32,022 nucleotides of DNA from Porphyromonadaceae bacterium UBA3318 (GCA_002361235.1 DESI01000062.1:1-32022), one strand, 5' to 3'. Shown: positions 14,324 through 24,800, counted from the first letter of the stretch. Numbers and translations are program-made. Notes: a model not told the origin generated them from the sequence alone.

Positions 14324-15556
14324 TTATTCGGAAACTAAACTGGTCTTGGCCGGTTTTGCCATACATTCGCGGGCGGCGTAAACCAGCACGAACGCGTAAC
14401 CGGCGGCCGGGATCAGGAACGAGGAGGAGATGGACACGGAATCGGCCACGAGACCCATCAGGAATGTACCCACGGCGCCCCCGATGGGGGTCATCATGCA
14501 GAACGACGAGGCAATCTTTACGTCGTCGCCGGCTTCGGCGATGGTGATGGCGAAGATGGTGGGGAACATGATGGCCTCGAAGGCATAGCATACGAACACC
14601 GCCGCCCTGGAGACGGCCCCGAGGTCCAGGGCCACCGTGCATGCGCCAAGCACAGTCATTACGGCGCAGAACAGCAGCACCTTTTCGGCCGCGATTTTGC
14701 TCATGACGAAGCTCCCTATCACACGCGCCGCCATAAAGAGTGCAAGGGCGCCGAACGACAGTATCCGCGCGGCCACGGCGGGGGTGAGCCATCCGTCACA
14801 GGTGGCATAGTTGATGAAAAGGGAGTTGATGGATATTTCGGCAATCTCGTAGCAGAACAGCGCCAGAATGCCGAGACGGAATCCGCGGCGGCTCCAGAGA
14901 GCGCGCACCGACCGGCCCAACGTGCGCGAAGTTCCTGATACGGAATCCGGAGCATCGTCAGTCTTGATTTCGGGCAGGTCCGCGCGTGAAAAGAATACGG
15001 CGGCTATAAGCACCACGATGCCGAGGACGGTATAGGGCGTGGCCACGCTTGAGTTCGGGTCGGAAAATAGGAATCCGCCTACGAGAGCCGGGGCCACAAT
15101 GCAGCCCAGGCCATTGAACGACTGGGCCAGGTTCAGACGGCTGGCGGCAGTCTCCCTGGCACCCAGTTCGGCGGCGTATGGATTGGCGGCAGTCTCCAGC
15201 ATCGCCAGGCCGCATCCTATGATGAACAGGGCCGTTAAAAACAGCGGGAACGACATGACGGCCGCACCGGGTATGAACATCAGCGCGCCGACACCGAAGC
15301 ATATCAAGCCCGTCACCACACCCCGGCGGTAGCCGCGTCGTGTAATCATTATTCCGGCGGGAATAGCCATCAGAAAGTAACCTAAGTAGGTCACTGTCTG
15401 TATCATGGTGGACCGGGTGATGGATATGGAGAGTTCGGACTGGAAATGCTTGTTGAGGACGTCAAGGATGGCGCGTGCGAAGCCCCACAGGAAGAATAGG
15501 GTGGTGATGAGGGCGAACGGCAGCGCGTAACGCCTGCTGATTAACTTGGCTCTCAT
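14324..15556 (-). CDS. FucP-like MFS sugar permease (FHS family)
   Basis: A proton-coupled sugar transporter of the inner membrane with twelve predicted spans. After the start at 15556 (MRAKLISRRYALPF) comes LITTLFFLWGFARAILDVLNKHFQ, the fucose:H+ symporter signature. IPAGIMITRRGYRRGV follows in the loop after span 2, with G-rich YAAELGARETAASRLNLAQSFNG between spans 4 and 5. I chose 15556 rather than the in-frame ATG at 15583, which would overlap the stop of the upstream gene; 15556 leaves a 4-nt gap. The sugar could be fucose, glucose, galactose or N-acetylglucosamine; the adjacent PfkB kinase does not decide. Confidence 0.9.
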   Translation of the reverse strand: MRAKLISRRYALPFALITTLFFLWGFARAILDVLNKHFQSELSISITRSTMIQTVTYLGYFLMAIPAGIMITRRGYRRGVVTGLICFGVGALMFIPGAAVMSFPLFLTALFIIGCGLAMLETAANPYAAELGARETAASRLNLAQSFNGLGCIVAPALVGGFLFSDPNSSVATPYTVLGIVVLIAAVFFSRADLPEIKTDDAPDSVSGTSRTLGRSVRALWSRRGFRLGILALFCYEIAEISINSLFINYATCDGWLTPAVAARILSFGALALFMAARVIGSFVMSKIAAEKVLLFCAVMTVLGACTVALDLGAVSRAAVFVCYAFEAIMFPTIFAITIAEAGDDVKIASSFCMMTPIGGAVGTFLMGLVADSVSISSSFLIPAAGYAFVLVYAARECMAKPAKTSLVSE

Positions 15557-15560
15557 GATG

Positions 15561-18500
15561 TCATTCCGGGTTTTGAACCGCATCCGTCGATTCCGGTTTG
15601 CGGACCACGCCTTTGGATTTCAGGCCGTTGATGGCGATGGTGAGCGGAGTCGGGAACTCCACTACGCGCAGATAATCCGATTCGTGTACGGCCGGCATAC
15701 TGTCGAATGCCTCCATGTCGATGTATCCGTTGCCGGCCGACGGGTCGATGGTGAAGTATCCGGTGCCGAACGACGTCAGGTTCTGGAAGAAGTGCGTACC
15801 CTGGCTCGGCTCGATGCGGAAGGAGGGGAGGGCGCATTCCACTATGAGGCGCGCGCCCGCTATCTGCGGCCACTTCACGGGGATGCCTAATGACGGGTCG
15901 GAAGTGCCCCAGCGTCCGGGCCCTATCAATATATACGGCAGGTCGCGGTCGGACAGTTCCTTGTTGATTGCCGCCACCTCGTCGGCGATGTCGTTGGTGC
16001 GCAGTGAATTGAACGCCGACTGCTTGACATACACCACGTGTTTTACGTTTTCCATGATGCCGTGGCCCAATGCCGCGTCGCTGCGCAGCAGAAGCTGGTC
16101 GTCGGGAACCGATATGATGGAATTGTCCAGCATCTCCTTGCGGTCGACGATGGGACGGATCTGCAGCCAGTAGACGGTGCCGATACGCCCCTGACGGTCG
16201 GGCGTCGGGTTGATGTTGCCGGCGAACTCTATCTCCACGGGGCGCCCCATCTCGTAGGCTCCGGTGCTGAGCATGAACGAGCAGATGGGAGCCAGGGGGA
16301 ACTTGTCGTGTTTCAGTATGTTGGCGAAGGTCAGCACCTTGCGGCCGGGACCGCGGTCGGTGTCGCGAAGGTATCCGTCATGAAAATCGTAGGTGGATAC
16401 CATATATTTCAGCGCGCCGGCCTTGAAGGCGTCGTTGACGGGAATCTTCGATATGTTGAAATTGTTGTCGGTAGTGAAATCCGACGGATTTACCTTGCCG
16501 GGATGAAGGCCATAGAGGAAAGTCTGCGTGTCGCGCAGGGCGTTTTCAAGCGTCGACGTGGCCATGACATGGTCGGGATGAGCCGGCGACACGCGCAGGG
16601 CCTTGCCACCCTCCACGATGTATTCGCCAAGACCCGCGGCCAGTTCCACCACGCCCTCTTCGCTCTTTTCGGCGCCGACAGGATAATAGTTCAGGCTCCG
16701 GCCCACGCCCGAGAAGTTGGGATAATAGAAGCCGTCGTGGTCGTTGCCGGCCACTTCCTGCAGTATCACGGCCATCTTCTCCTGGTCGATGACGTTGCTG
16801 GTGGCGTTCATGTATGCCTTGCTGTCGGCATAGAACACGGAGGCATACACCGCCTTGACGGCCGAGCATAGCATGTTGAGCCGGGCTTCGGTGTCCTCCA
16901 GGTATGGAATCATGTATGTGGAGTAGATCCCGGCGAACGGCTGGTAATGCGAGTCCTCGAGCAGCGACGAGCTTCGCACGGCGATGGGGCGGTGAACCAC
17001 GTCGAAGAAAGCTCCTAAGTCCGCCTTGATCGATTCGGGCAGCGATGCCTTCATGAACGTGTCGAGTATTTCCTGGTCGGAGGCGTCGGAGAGGGCCGTG
17101 TCGTACAGGGCGTTGCTCTCCATGAACTCATCGAAGATGCCGGTGCATATCACCAGCGTATGCGGAATGGTGATCTGCACGCCGTCGAAGTTCTCGCACA
17201 CGGGATGCCGCTTTATGATCTGGTCGATGAATGCCAGACCGCGCCCCTTGCCTCCCATCGAGCCCTGGCCGATGCGGGCGAAGTTGCTGTAATCGTCATA
17301 GTTGTTGCGGTCGAACTCGGCCACGACGCCACGGTTCTTCATGCGGCGGTAGCGCACGATGCACTCGAACACCAATTTGCGTACCATCGGCGCGTCCTCG
17401 ATGTCGGTGAACACGTGGGTCTTCAGCGCCTCGGCTATGGGGAAGAGGGCGCGCGAATAGAGCCAGCGGCTTATGAAGTTCTGCTGACAATAATACAGCA
17501 GCAGGTCGGATGGAATCTCGAAAATGCCGTTCTGCAGGTCCTTGAGTTTGCGAATGCGCATCATCTCGCGCCCTTCGCCTCCGTAACGCACTATGAAGTC
17601 TCCGAAACCGAAATTTGCGAGCACGGCCTGACGCAGTTTCTGCGGCAGGGTCTTGCTGTTTTTGTCGAGGAATGTATATCCGGCGGCCTCGGCCTCCCGG
17701 CGGTTCTCGGCCTCCTGGCTTTCCATTATGACCGGCACGTATGGATTGTCGCGATGCAGGAATTCGGCGAGTTTCATGCCCGCCTGCGGGTCTTTCTCAC
17801 CGTTGACGGGGAATCGGGCGTCGGTGACGAGGCCCATGATGTGGTCGCCGTATTTTTCGATCAGCGCGGTTGCCTCCTCGTAGTCGCGAGCCAGCAGCAC
17901 CTTGCTGCGGCCGCGCATACGCAGCGACGCCTCGTGGCTGTTCAGGGCCTCGGTGCTGTTCTCCTTGCTCTGTACCAGCAGGAACCTGAACAGGTACGGC
18001 AGGATGGAGCTGTAGAAGCGTATGGAGTCCTCGACCAGAAGGATGGCCTGCACGCCCACCTCGAGGATGTCGTGCTCGGCGTTCATCTTGTCCTCTATCA
18101 GCTTGATGATGGCCAGTATCAGGTCGACGTTGCCGAGCCACGAGAATACATAGTCCACGCCGCGCAGGTCCTCGTTGGCGATGCGGCGGCGTACCTCCTT
18201 GCTGAATGGCGTCAGCACCACGAAGGGGATGGCGGGATACATCCGGTCGATTACGACGGCCTCGCGGAAAGTCTCGCTGATGTCCACGCCCGGCATGGCT
18301 ATGATCATGTCGTAGGGCTTGTCGGCGAGTTCTCGCCGGGCCTCCTCGTAATTGGCCACTACCGTGAAGCGTGGCGGCGACGACAGGTTGAGCGATATGT
18401 ACTCGTTGTAGACCTGCTCCTCGATGCGGCCGTCCTCCTCCAGTCCGAAGGCATCGTAAGGCGTGGCCACAAGCAGGACGTTGAAGATGCGTTTCTGCAT

Positions 18501-18566
18501 TAAAGTCTGAAAAGCCGTATCTTTCAGATACAGCTTTCCCAACATAGTATCGTCCACCTGTTTCAT
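15561..18566 (-). CDS. Receiver-like plus PEP/pyruvate-binding (PPDK_N) protein
   Basis: A 1001-residue cytoplasmic protein that I recognise only as the Bacteroidetes PEP/pyruvate-binding family. Residues ~25-160 form a degenerate receiver-like fold (NVLLVATPYDAF, YDMIIAMPGVD, FVVLTPFS). Residues ~173-310 form a second receiver with a full set of key positions: E179/D180, D249 (VTDARF), S283 and K302. Residues ~430-830 are the ATP-grasp nucleotide-binding domain of PEP synthase (GQGSMGGKGRGLAF at 433-446, RPIAVRSSSLLEDS at 526-539, ELAAGLGEYIVEGG at 641-654). No swivelling phosphohistidine domain (G-G-x-T-S-H) and no C-terminal PEP barrel are present, so it cannot be an ordinary PEP synthase. 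It follows hemD by 17 nt and precedes the FucP-like permease by 4 nt. Confidence 0.88.
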   Translation of the reverse strand: MKQVDDTMLGKLYLKDTAFQTLMQKRIFNVLLVATPYDAFGLEEDGRIEEQVYNEYISLNLSSPPRFTVVANYEEARRELADKPYDMIIAMPGVDISETFREAVVIDRMYPAIPFVVLTPFSKEVRRRIANEDLRGVDYVFSWLGNVDLILAIIKLIEDKMNAEHDILEVGVQAILLVEDSIRFYSSILPYLFRFLLVQSKENSTEALNSHEASLRMRGRSKVLLARDYEEATALIEKYGDHIMGLVTDARFPVNGEKDPQAGMKLAEFLHRDNPYVPVIMESQEAENRREAEAAGYTFLDKNSKTLPQKLRQAVLANFGFGDFIVRYGGEGREMMRIRKLKDLQNGIFEIPSDLLLYYCQQNFISRWLYSRALFPIAEALKTHVFTDIEDAPMVRKLVFECIVRYRRMKNRGVVAEFDRNNYDDYSNFARIGQGSMGGKGRGLAFIDQIIKRHPVCENFDGVQITIPHTLVICTGIFDEFMESNALYDTALSDASDQEILDTFMKASLPESIKADLGAFFDVVHRPIAVRSSSLLEDSHYQPFAGIYSTYMIPYLEDTEARLNMLCSAVKAVYASVFYADSKAYMNATSNVIDQEKMAVILQEVAGNDHDGFYYPNFSGVGRSLNYYPVGAEKSEEGVVELAAGLGEYIVEGGKALRVSPAHPDHVMATSTLENALRDTQTFLYGLHPGKVNPSDFTTDNNFNISKIPVNDAFKAGALKYMVSTYDFHDGYLRDTDRGPGRKVLTFANILKHDKFPLAPICSFMLSTGAYEMGRPVEIEFAGNINPTPDRQGRIGTVYWLQIRPIVDRKEMLDNSIISVPDDQLLLRSDAALGHGIMENVKHVVYVKQSAFNSLRTNDIADEVAAINKELSDRDLPYILIGPGRWGTSDPSLGIPVKWPQIAGARLIVECALPSFRIEPSQGTHFFQNLTSFGTGYFTIDPSAGNGYIDMEAFDSMPAVHESDYLRVVEFPTPLTIAINGLKSKGVVRKPESTDAVQNPE

Positions 18567-18583
18567 GCCGTCGGTGTAAGGAA

Positions 18584-19342
18584 TCAGTCCTCTTTCCGGC
18601 TTTCGAGGAAAGCGGCGAGGGCATCGGGCATGGAGCGGTGCATGGGCGAAGGCGCGGCGATGTCGGCCTTGAGACCGGCATCCTCTATGGCCTGGATGGT
18701 CTTGGGACCGAACCCGCCTATCGCTATATTGTCCTTCTCCTGGTTGAAGTCGGGGAAATTCTTCTTCAGCGCGTCGATACCGCTGGGCGAGAAGAATATC
18801 ATCAGGTCATAGTCGGTGTCCTCGCCCGGCTGGAAGTCGTTGCTCACCGTGCGGAACATCACCGTCTTGGTCACGTCCAGCTTGTGGTCCTCCAGGATGG
18901 AGGAATCCTCGCTGTGCACGTCGGCCACGGGGAACAGGAACTTCTCCTTCTTATTCTTGTCCATGGCGGCAAGCAGCTGGTCGTCGCGCAGCTTGCCTGT
19001 GGCACCGAACGAAATCTTGCGCTTGCGGTACACGATGTACTTCTGCAGATAGAGGGCTATGGCCTCGGTGGTGCAGAAATAGCGCATGGTGTCGGGCACC
19101 TTGAACCTTGATTCCTCGGCGAGGCGGAAATAATTGTCGATTGCAGTGCGCGAGGTGAAGATTACAGCTGTGTAATCGGCCAGGTTGATTTTTGACTGGC
19201 GGAATTCCTTGGCCGTAAGGCCTTCGGTCTTTATAAAGGGTCGGAACACCACGTCGACGCCGTATTTTGTGGCAATATCGAAGTAGGGCGATTTATCACC
19301 GGCAGGACGGGGTTGGGACACCAGAATCTTCTTTATTTTCAT
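18584..19342 (-). CDS. hemD: Uroporphyrinogen-III synthase
   Basis: Closes and inverts ring D of hydroxymethylbilane to give uroporphyrinogen III in haem and corrinoid synthesis. The start at 19342 yields MKIKKILVSQPRPAGDKSPYFD, the usual N-terminus; an in-frame ATG at 19411 adds 23 unlikely residues. The 252-residue protein has the HemD two-lobed pattern: PRPAG near the start, ADYTAVIFTSRTAIDNYF (strand and helix of lobe 1), then YDLMIFFSPSGIDALKKNFP and AIGGFGPKTIQAIEDAGLKADI. HemD is weakly conserved, but SPSGID and the G-x-G-PKT block are good signs. The start overlaps the DUF4271 stop (ATGA), a pairing typical of Bacteroidales. Confidence 0.9.
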   Translation of the reverse strand: MKIKKILVSQPRPAGDKSPYFDIATKYGVDVVFRPFIKTEGLTAKEFRQSKINLADYTAVIFTSRTAIDNYFRLAEESRFKVPDTMRYFCTTEAIALYLQKYIVYRKRKISFGATGKLRDDQLLAAMDKNKKEKFLFPVADVHSEDSSILEDHKLDVTKTVMFRTVSNDFQPGEDTDYDLMIFFSPSGIDALKKNFPDFNQEKDNIAIGGFGPKTIQAIEDAGLKADIAAPSPMHRSMPDALAAFLESRKED

Positions 19343-20142
19343 AGCCAAATAGAACAAACCTCGAGGGTCAAAACGTATGTGAGGAGCAGCGGTACAATTT
19401 CTAAACTGCAAAGGTAGTACAAAAAAAGCAACAAAGATGCAAAACCGCTGAAAAAAATGCGAAATCCTTTAAAAATGAACAATATTTTGCCCAAAAACAA
19501 CACGGAAGCGGCGCAAATGAGCAGAATCGGTGTCCATTGCGGCCACACCAGTACCATGAGCGCGAGAGGGAAGAACGCCACCGCCTCGAGAGCGTTTGCG
19601 GCGGCCGCTCCGCGCACCCACGAGCCGGTCAGGCCCGGGTCGGTGAATACGTTTCCGACCACCCAGTATGCCAGGAGCATCACGGCGTTGTAGGCCGCGC
19701 ACATTCCGGCGCAGACGGCGATGCCTAAGGCCGGATCGTCCGTAATCGAGAAACTGAAATACGGGACGCCCGGAGCGAGCAACCGTACGGACTCCCACAG
19801 CAGCACGCCGGCCGAGGCGCACCACACGATGTTCATCAGCACTAAGAACGACGTCTCGCGCGCGGTCTCGTCAAACACGTTGTGGCGTTCGCGCGTGTCG
19901 AGCAGGTCGTTCAGGGTGGCGCCCCAGCAGCGGGAATTGTTGTGCAGGCGGAATCCGATCATGCAGAACAGCAGCGCCAGGGTCAGATACACCCACGACA
20001 GGTTGTCGGGCCGTGCCTGCGGGGCCGGCGCCACGGGTTCGGGAGCCTGCAGCACGATGCCGTCCCGGGTCTGACCGGCCGGTATGCTGTCGGGTCCGAA
20101 ACCCGGTAACCAGGGAGGTGTAACCGTCATAATCACAGCCAT
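19339..20142 (-). CDS. DUF4271 membrane protein
   Basis: A multi-span inner-membrane protein of 267 residues without known function. After a ~48-residue Pro-rich N-terminal arm come membrane segments at about 50-64, 98-118, 137-160, 180-200, 205-222 and 237-262. The arginine/asparagine-rich FRLHNNSRCWGATLNDLLDTRERHN stretch (in two parts around residue 70) lies after the first span, a DUF4271 hallmark. Family members are encoded directly before hemD in Bacteroidales, as here, where its stop overlaps the hemD start. The ATG at 20142 overlaps the upstream epimerase gene by 10 nt; an in-frame ATG at 20130 would avoid the overlap and is equally likely. Confidence 0.82.
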   Translation of the reverse strand: MAVIMTVTPPWLPGFGPDSIPAGQTRDGIVLQAPEPVAPAPQARPDNLSWVYLTLALLFCMIGFRLHNNSRCWGATLNDLLDTRERHNVFDETARETSFLVLMNIVWCASAGVLLWESVRLLAPGVPYFSFSITDDPALGIAVCAGMCAAYNAVMLLAYWVVGNVFTDPGLTGSWVRGAAAANALEAVAFFPLALMVLVWPQWTPILLICAASVLFLGKILFIFKGFRIFFSGFASLLLFLYYLCSLEIVPLLLTYVLTLEVCSIWL

Positions 20143-21176
20143 TGTTGTTGCTTATACCACTCAATTGCCTTGGCTACGCCCTCCTGAAGCGAGGTGGAGG
20201 CCGTAAAGCCGAACTCGCGCGTGGCCTTGTCGGTCGACACGGTCCAGTTGCGCTGCTTCATGATGCGGTATTTGTCGCTGTTCAGCGTGGAGGGCTTGTC
20301 TCGGGCCACGCCTATCTTCTCGGCCACGGCGCAGACGCCGCGCACCGCCCACAGGGGCATGCGCATCGGCATCACGAACCGCTTGCCCATCTCATGCATG
20401 GCGATGTGCCGGAATTCCTTCTGCGAGTATGCCCGTGGCTCGGATATGTTGTAGACAGATTCCGTCGGGGCGTTCTCCAGCGCCAAGAACACGGCGCGTG
20501 CCAGGTCCTCCACATAGATGAACGTCAGCAACTGGCGCCGGTAACCTACCGAAAAATCGAATCCTTTGGCCAGCGACTTGAACATCAGGTAATAGTCCAT
20601 GTCGCGCGGGCCGTAGATGCCTGTCGGACGGAATATGATGTATGGCAACCCCTCGGACTGAAGCCATATCTCCGCCTTGAGCTTAGAGGCGCCGTAGCGT
20701 GTGTCGGGACGCGGAATCATTTCCTCGTTGAAGGGGGTGTAATGCTTCTCGTCGCCTTTGCCCATGGCTGACAGACTGCTGATGTACAGGAATTTGTCGG
20801 GCACCATGCCGGTGCGCTTCAGCGCGTTGGTGAAGTCGCGCAGGTATGTGTAGTTGATGCGCGAGAAGTCGGCGTATGTCTTTACCTTGGTGGCGCCCAG
20901 GTTATAGACTATATAGTCCCACTTACCTTCGGGCATGGCCTGACGCAGGGATTCGTCGAGTGTTTCCGGCTTGTCGTAGTCGAACACCGCGAACTTGATG
21001 TCGATGTCGCTGAGATACCGGCGTGACGTCGACTTGCGTACGCCGGCCCATACCTGATAGCCCCGGCGCAGCGCCTCGGTCACCAGGAAGCCGCCGACAA
21101 AGCCGCCGGCACCCACTATCAGCACTTTCTTAGCTTCGCCGGCCGGTACGGGAACATTGGTCTCTGCTGTATCCAT
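20133..21176 (-). CDS. NAD-dependent epimerase/dehydratase family protein
   Basis: An extended short-chain dehydrogenase of 347 residues acting on a nucleotide sugar or other carbonyl substrate with NAD(P). GAGGFVGGFLV (22-32) is the dinucleotide-binding glycine motif. The catalytic triad is Ser133/134 (YISSLSAMG), Tyr161 and Lys165 (YGASKLKAE), followed by the substrate-side block IFRPTGIYGPRDMDYY. A 16-residue hydrophilic extension precedes the Rossmann fold. It is the third gene of the run, after the polysaccharide deacetylase (39-nt gap). A UDP-sugar epimerase or a steroid/flavonoid-type reductase are both possible; I would not assign GalE, since the spacing and active-site context differ. 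Confidence 0.87.
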   Translation of the reverse strand: MDTAETNVPVPAGEAKKVLIVGAGGFVGGFLVTEALRRGYQVWAGVRKSTSRRYLSDIDIKFAVFDYDKPETLDESLRQAMPEGKWDYIVYNLGATKVKTYADFSRINYTYLRDFTNALKRTGMVPDKFLYISSLSAMGKGDEKHYTPFNEEMIPRPDTRYGASKLKAEIWLQSEGLPYIIFRPTGIYGPRDMDYYLMFKSLAKGFDFSVGYRRQLLTFIYVEDLARAVFLALENAPTESVYNISEPRAYSQKEFRHIAMHEMGKRFVMPMRMPLWAVRGVCAVAEKIGVARDKPSTLNSDKYRIMKQRNWTVSTDKATREFGFTASTSLQEGVAKAIEWYKQQQWL

Positions 21177-21215
21177 TATAGGGTAAGTTGGTTTGGGTCA
21201 ATACAATTGTGCGGT

Positions 21216-21830
21216 TCAAAGAAGCCGGAACTCATATCCCTGTTCCAGAAGCCATTCCAAAGCCTGGGGCAAAGCCTCCTGCAGCCTGGGCCAGCTTTTG
21301 AGCGAGTCGTGGAACACGATGACGGAGCCGTCGCGTGCGAACCGCTTCACGTTGCGCACCACGTCCTGAGGCCGGAGCCATTTGGAATAGTCGCGGGTGA
21401 CGAGGTCGAACATCACTACGCGGAACTGCTCGTGCAGCGCCCATGTCTGGCGCGGGCGGAGCCATCCGTGCGGCGGGCGGAACAGGTCGCTGTCTATGTA
21501 CTGCCGGGCCTCGGCCACATCGCGCAGGTAGCTGCGGCGTGTCAGCCGGAATCCGCTGACATGGTGCATGGTGTGGTTGCCTATGCGGTGTCCGCGGCGC
21601 ACCACTTCCTCGTAGACCTCTGGATGCTTGCGCACGTTGTCGCCCACCATGAAGAAGGTGGCCTTGATGCCGTATCGGTCCAGCATGTCGAGCACCCAGG
21701 GTGTGACCTCGGGGATGGGTCCGTCGTCGAAGGTGAGGTACACCGCGTGCTGGTGCCCCGGTTCATGTCGCCGGAACAGTCCGCCGGGGACCGTGAGCCG
21801 GAAGCATATCGGGGGGCGTTCTATCAGCAT
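21216..21830 (-). CDS. Polysaccharide deacetylase (NodB/CE4 family)
   Basis: Removes N- or O-acetyl groups from a glycan, possibly peptidoglycan or a surface polymer. The 204 residues are close to one NodB domain. The motifs are present in order: TFDDGP (33-38, D35 base and D36 metal ligand), HTMHH with H86 and H90 as the zinc pair, RPPHGW (117-122), VMFDLVTRDYSKW, and the C-terminal VIVFHDS with its His. There is no classical signal peptide, since the N-terminus MLIERPPICFRLT is short, so localisation is unclear. It lies between the GT117-type glycosyltransferase and the epimerase, consistent with a shared envelope polysaccharide role. Confidence 0.92.
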   Translation of the reverse strand: MLIERPPICFRLTVPGGLFRRHEPGHQHAVYLTFDDGPIPEVTPWVLDMLDRYGIKATFFMVGDNVRKHPEVYEEVVRRGHRIGNHTMHHVSGFRLTRRSYLRDVAEARQYIDSDLFRPPHGWLRPRQTWALHEQFRVVMFDLVTRDYSKWLRPQDVVRNVKRFARDGSVIVFHDSLKSWPRLQEALPQALEWLLEQGYEFRLL

Positions 21831-21871
21831 GGTCTGTGAATCAGGTCGTAGGGTCAGCGGTCAGGTTGCTG

Positions 21872-24800
21872 TCAGGGGTGATTGCGGTTATACTCCTCGA
21901 ACACACGCTTGCTGCGGGCCATGTCCACTTTCTGAATGTCGGGGTTGGCTTCGATGCTTTCGCGCGGCACGCCCATCTGGACATACTGTTCGATCGCACC
22001 ATAGAATATGGAGTCGAGGTCGCGCGAATCCTGCGGCGCGGCGGCATAACCCTCGGGCGAGAGGCCCTGTATGCCGGCCACGATGCGGGCCACTTCGGCC
22101 AGCTCGGCCACATAGTCGTCTACCGAAGCCGAGCCATCGGCATCTGCCGATTCGTAGCCGCCGGCTCCGTAGACCTGATCGTAGTATTGCTTCAGCATGT
22201 CGGCGGTGTAGCCGGTGGACTTCAGCAGATCGTCAACCCACTTCATGTCGCCGCCGTATTGCTTGTACAGCTCGATGAAACGGTAATACTGATAGGGCAT
22301 CAGCCTGGATTCGGGCGTCAGCGAGGCGTTGCCGAATTTTACCGCAATCATGGCGCTGTAACGCAGGTACTGGGCCATGCGGGTCATCTGGTTGCGGAGC
22401 ATGTCGAGTGCGCGCTTGGTGAGCTGGGGATTCTTCATCTTCTCGCCGAGTGTGCCGTATATCTCGGGCATGGTCAGTGCCAACGTGACGTTATAGGGCG
22501 ACGTGCTCTCAGGCAGGTTATTCTCTATCATGTCGGCCACCTTGAGGGCCTCGGGATATTTGCCTTCCTCGATGAGCTGCAATGCCACATCCATCATCGA
22601 CGTGCGGGTGGAAATCAGCATACGGCGTGCGGTCTCGTCGAAGTATGGCGCCTTGTCCTTGGCGTCGGCGCCGCCCCAGCGGTATTTCTTGGTCACCACG
22701 TCGTATGCCCTGTCTGTGCGTGCCGGGAGACCGGGCTGCAGCGTGGGCACGAGCTGGTGGGTCATGCCGGTGGAGACGAGGTAATCGGAAAGGCCGAGGT
22801 GATATTCATTGCCGACGGTTGAGCACCAGTAAATGGGACGCGACCATCCGTCTGCGGCGTTTGTGGCGATGATGTCGAGCATCATTAGCTCGCCCAGGCT
22901 GATGTAGCCCTTGCCGCGCACGGCGTCGGCTTTGCCCAGGTCTATCACGATTTCGTTCACTATCCTGGACGAATCGGCTGGAGCCACGAGGCCACGGGCC
23001 ACGACGGCCTTCTTGTCGACAGGTATCGTCACCACCGAGCTTGGGAGCGACGGATAGCCGTAGTCGGGATCGGCCTGCGGGTTGGCGTACAGATTCTTGA
23101 GGCTCTGCAGCAGGTCGGCGGGAGCCGTCTCGCGACCGGGCACGGTCACGTCGAACTTGCCGTAGGCGTAATCGGAGGGCTGTGCCGTGAAGTGAACCGG
23201 CTTGGCCGTATAGCTCTGCTGGCGCATCTGGTTGGCGTACCAGTCAGAGGCAAGGTAGCTGAGGTTGATTATCTTCACATCGGGACGCACGCCCTCCACC
23301 TCCTGGGCGTACCATAGCGGGAAGGTGTCGTTGTCGCCGTTGCAGAACACGATGGCGTTCGGCTCGAGGCTTTCAAGATAGTTTATGGCGAAGTCGCGGG
23401 CTGCGTATCGTCCGCTGCGGTCGTGGTCGTCCCATGTCTGCGACACCATCTGCAACGGTATCACGAGGCCGATGACGCAGGCCGCGAGGGCCGGATACAA
23501 CTCGCTGTTCTTATCTTTCTTTTTGTCGGCGTGCATGACTTTGCGCAGAATGCTCCACAGCGCGGCCACACCCATGCCGATCCAGATGGCGAAGGCGTAG
23601 AAGCTGCCGGCGAATGCGTAGTCACGCTCGCGCGGCTGCATCGGCGGCTGGTTCAGGTAGAGCACGATGGCGATGCCGGTCATGAAGAACAGGAAGAACA
23701 CCACCCAGAACTGCTCGATGCCCCTGCGGTCGGAGAATGCCTGCCACAGCAAGCCGATCAGACCCAACAGCAACGGCAGCATGTAGTAGACGTTATGTCC
23801 CTTGTTGTTCCTGCCCAGGTCGTCGGGAAGCAGGTTCTGGTCGCCGAGACGATGGTTGTCCCAGGCAGGAATACCCGTGATCCAGTTGCCGGCGTCAAGC
23901 TCGCCCTGCTGGTTGAGCACGTCGTTCTGACGGCCGGCGAAGTTCCACATAAAGTAACGCCAGTACATGTGGTTGAGCTGGTAGTTCAGGAAGTATTCGA
24001 AGTTCTGCCCGTATGTGGGGCGGTATGCCACGCGGCCGGGATACTGCACGAATCCGGTGACGGGGTTGATGTATGGCTGTCCCTGATAGTCAGGCTCCGG
24101 TATCAGCTCGCCCGACTCGCGGTCGATGGCGTGCAGTTCCTTGAGGTTTGATGATGTGGTGTCCAGTGTCACCCAGTTGGGATAGTAGGCGCGGTGCATG
24201 CGGCTGTAGATGCGCGGGAACAGCATGTTAAGCTCCGGGTTCATCTTGTATTCCCCCTTATAGTCGCGTTTCACGTAATAGTCGCCGCCACGCTGTGCCA
24301 GGGCTTGGTTGTCGGCCTGTTCGCCGGTGTTGAGGAATCCTTCCGGCGACTGGGGCACTGCGTCCTTGACGCCCTTGGCGTACATGGGCTTCCCTTTCTC
24401 AACGATCTGGCGGAAGTCGTACATGTTGATGAGCAGGGGCTTGCCGTCCTGGTCGTATTGCAGTGTGTCGATGTACGAGCCGGTGGCCTCGCGCATGGTG
24501 CCGGAGTAGAGCGTTTCGCCGTAGAGCAGCGGATTCTCGCCGTATTGCTCACGGTTCAGGTACGAGGCCAGGTCGAACACGTTGTCCGGCGAGTTCTGGT
24601 TCATCGGGGTGTCGGCCGTGGAGCGTATCAGTATCAGCGCATAGCTGGAATAGCCTACGAATATGACGGCCATCGACCACATTATCACGTTGAGCACGCG
24701 GACGTTAAGCGGGCGGAAGTACGGCAGCCAGAGGAATGCGGCGAGGCACAGCGTCAGTATGATGCCTAACCACCAGCCGGAGCCCATGAAGAATGTGCCT

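Noticed and set aside
17160..18503. Long + strand open frame of 447 codons
   Set aside because: It lies wholly opposite the receiver-PPDK_N gene, has a His/Val/Gln-rich composition typical of complementary-strand frames in GC-rich coding DNA, and shows no family motif.
21836..22822. + strand open frame of 328 codons opposite the DUF2723 gene
   Set aside because: No domain signature; fully covered by the coding strand of the DUF2723 C-terminal domain.
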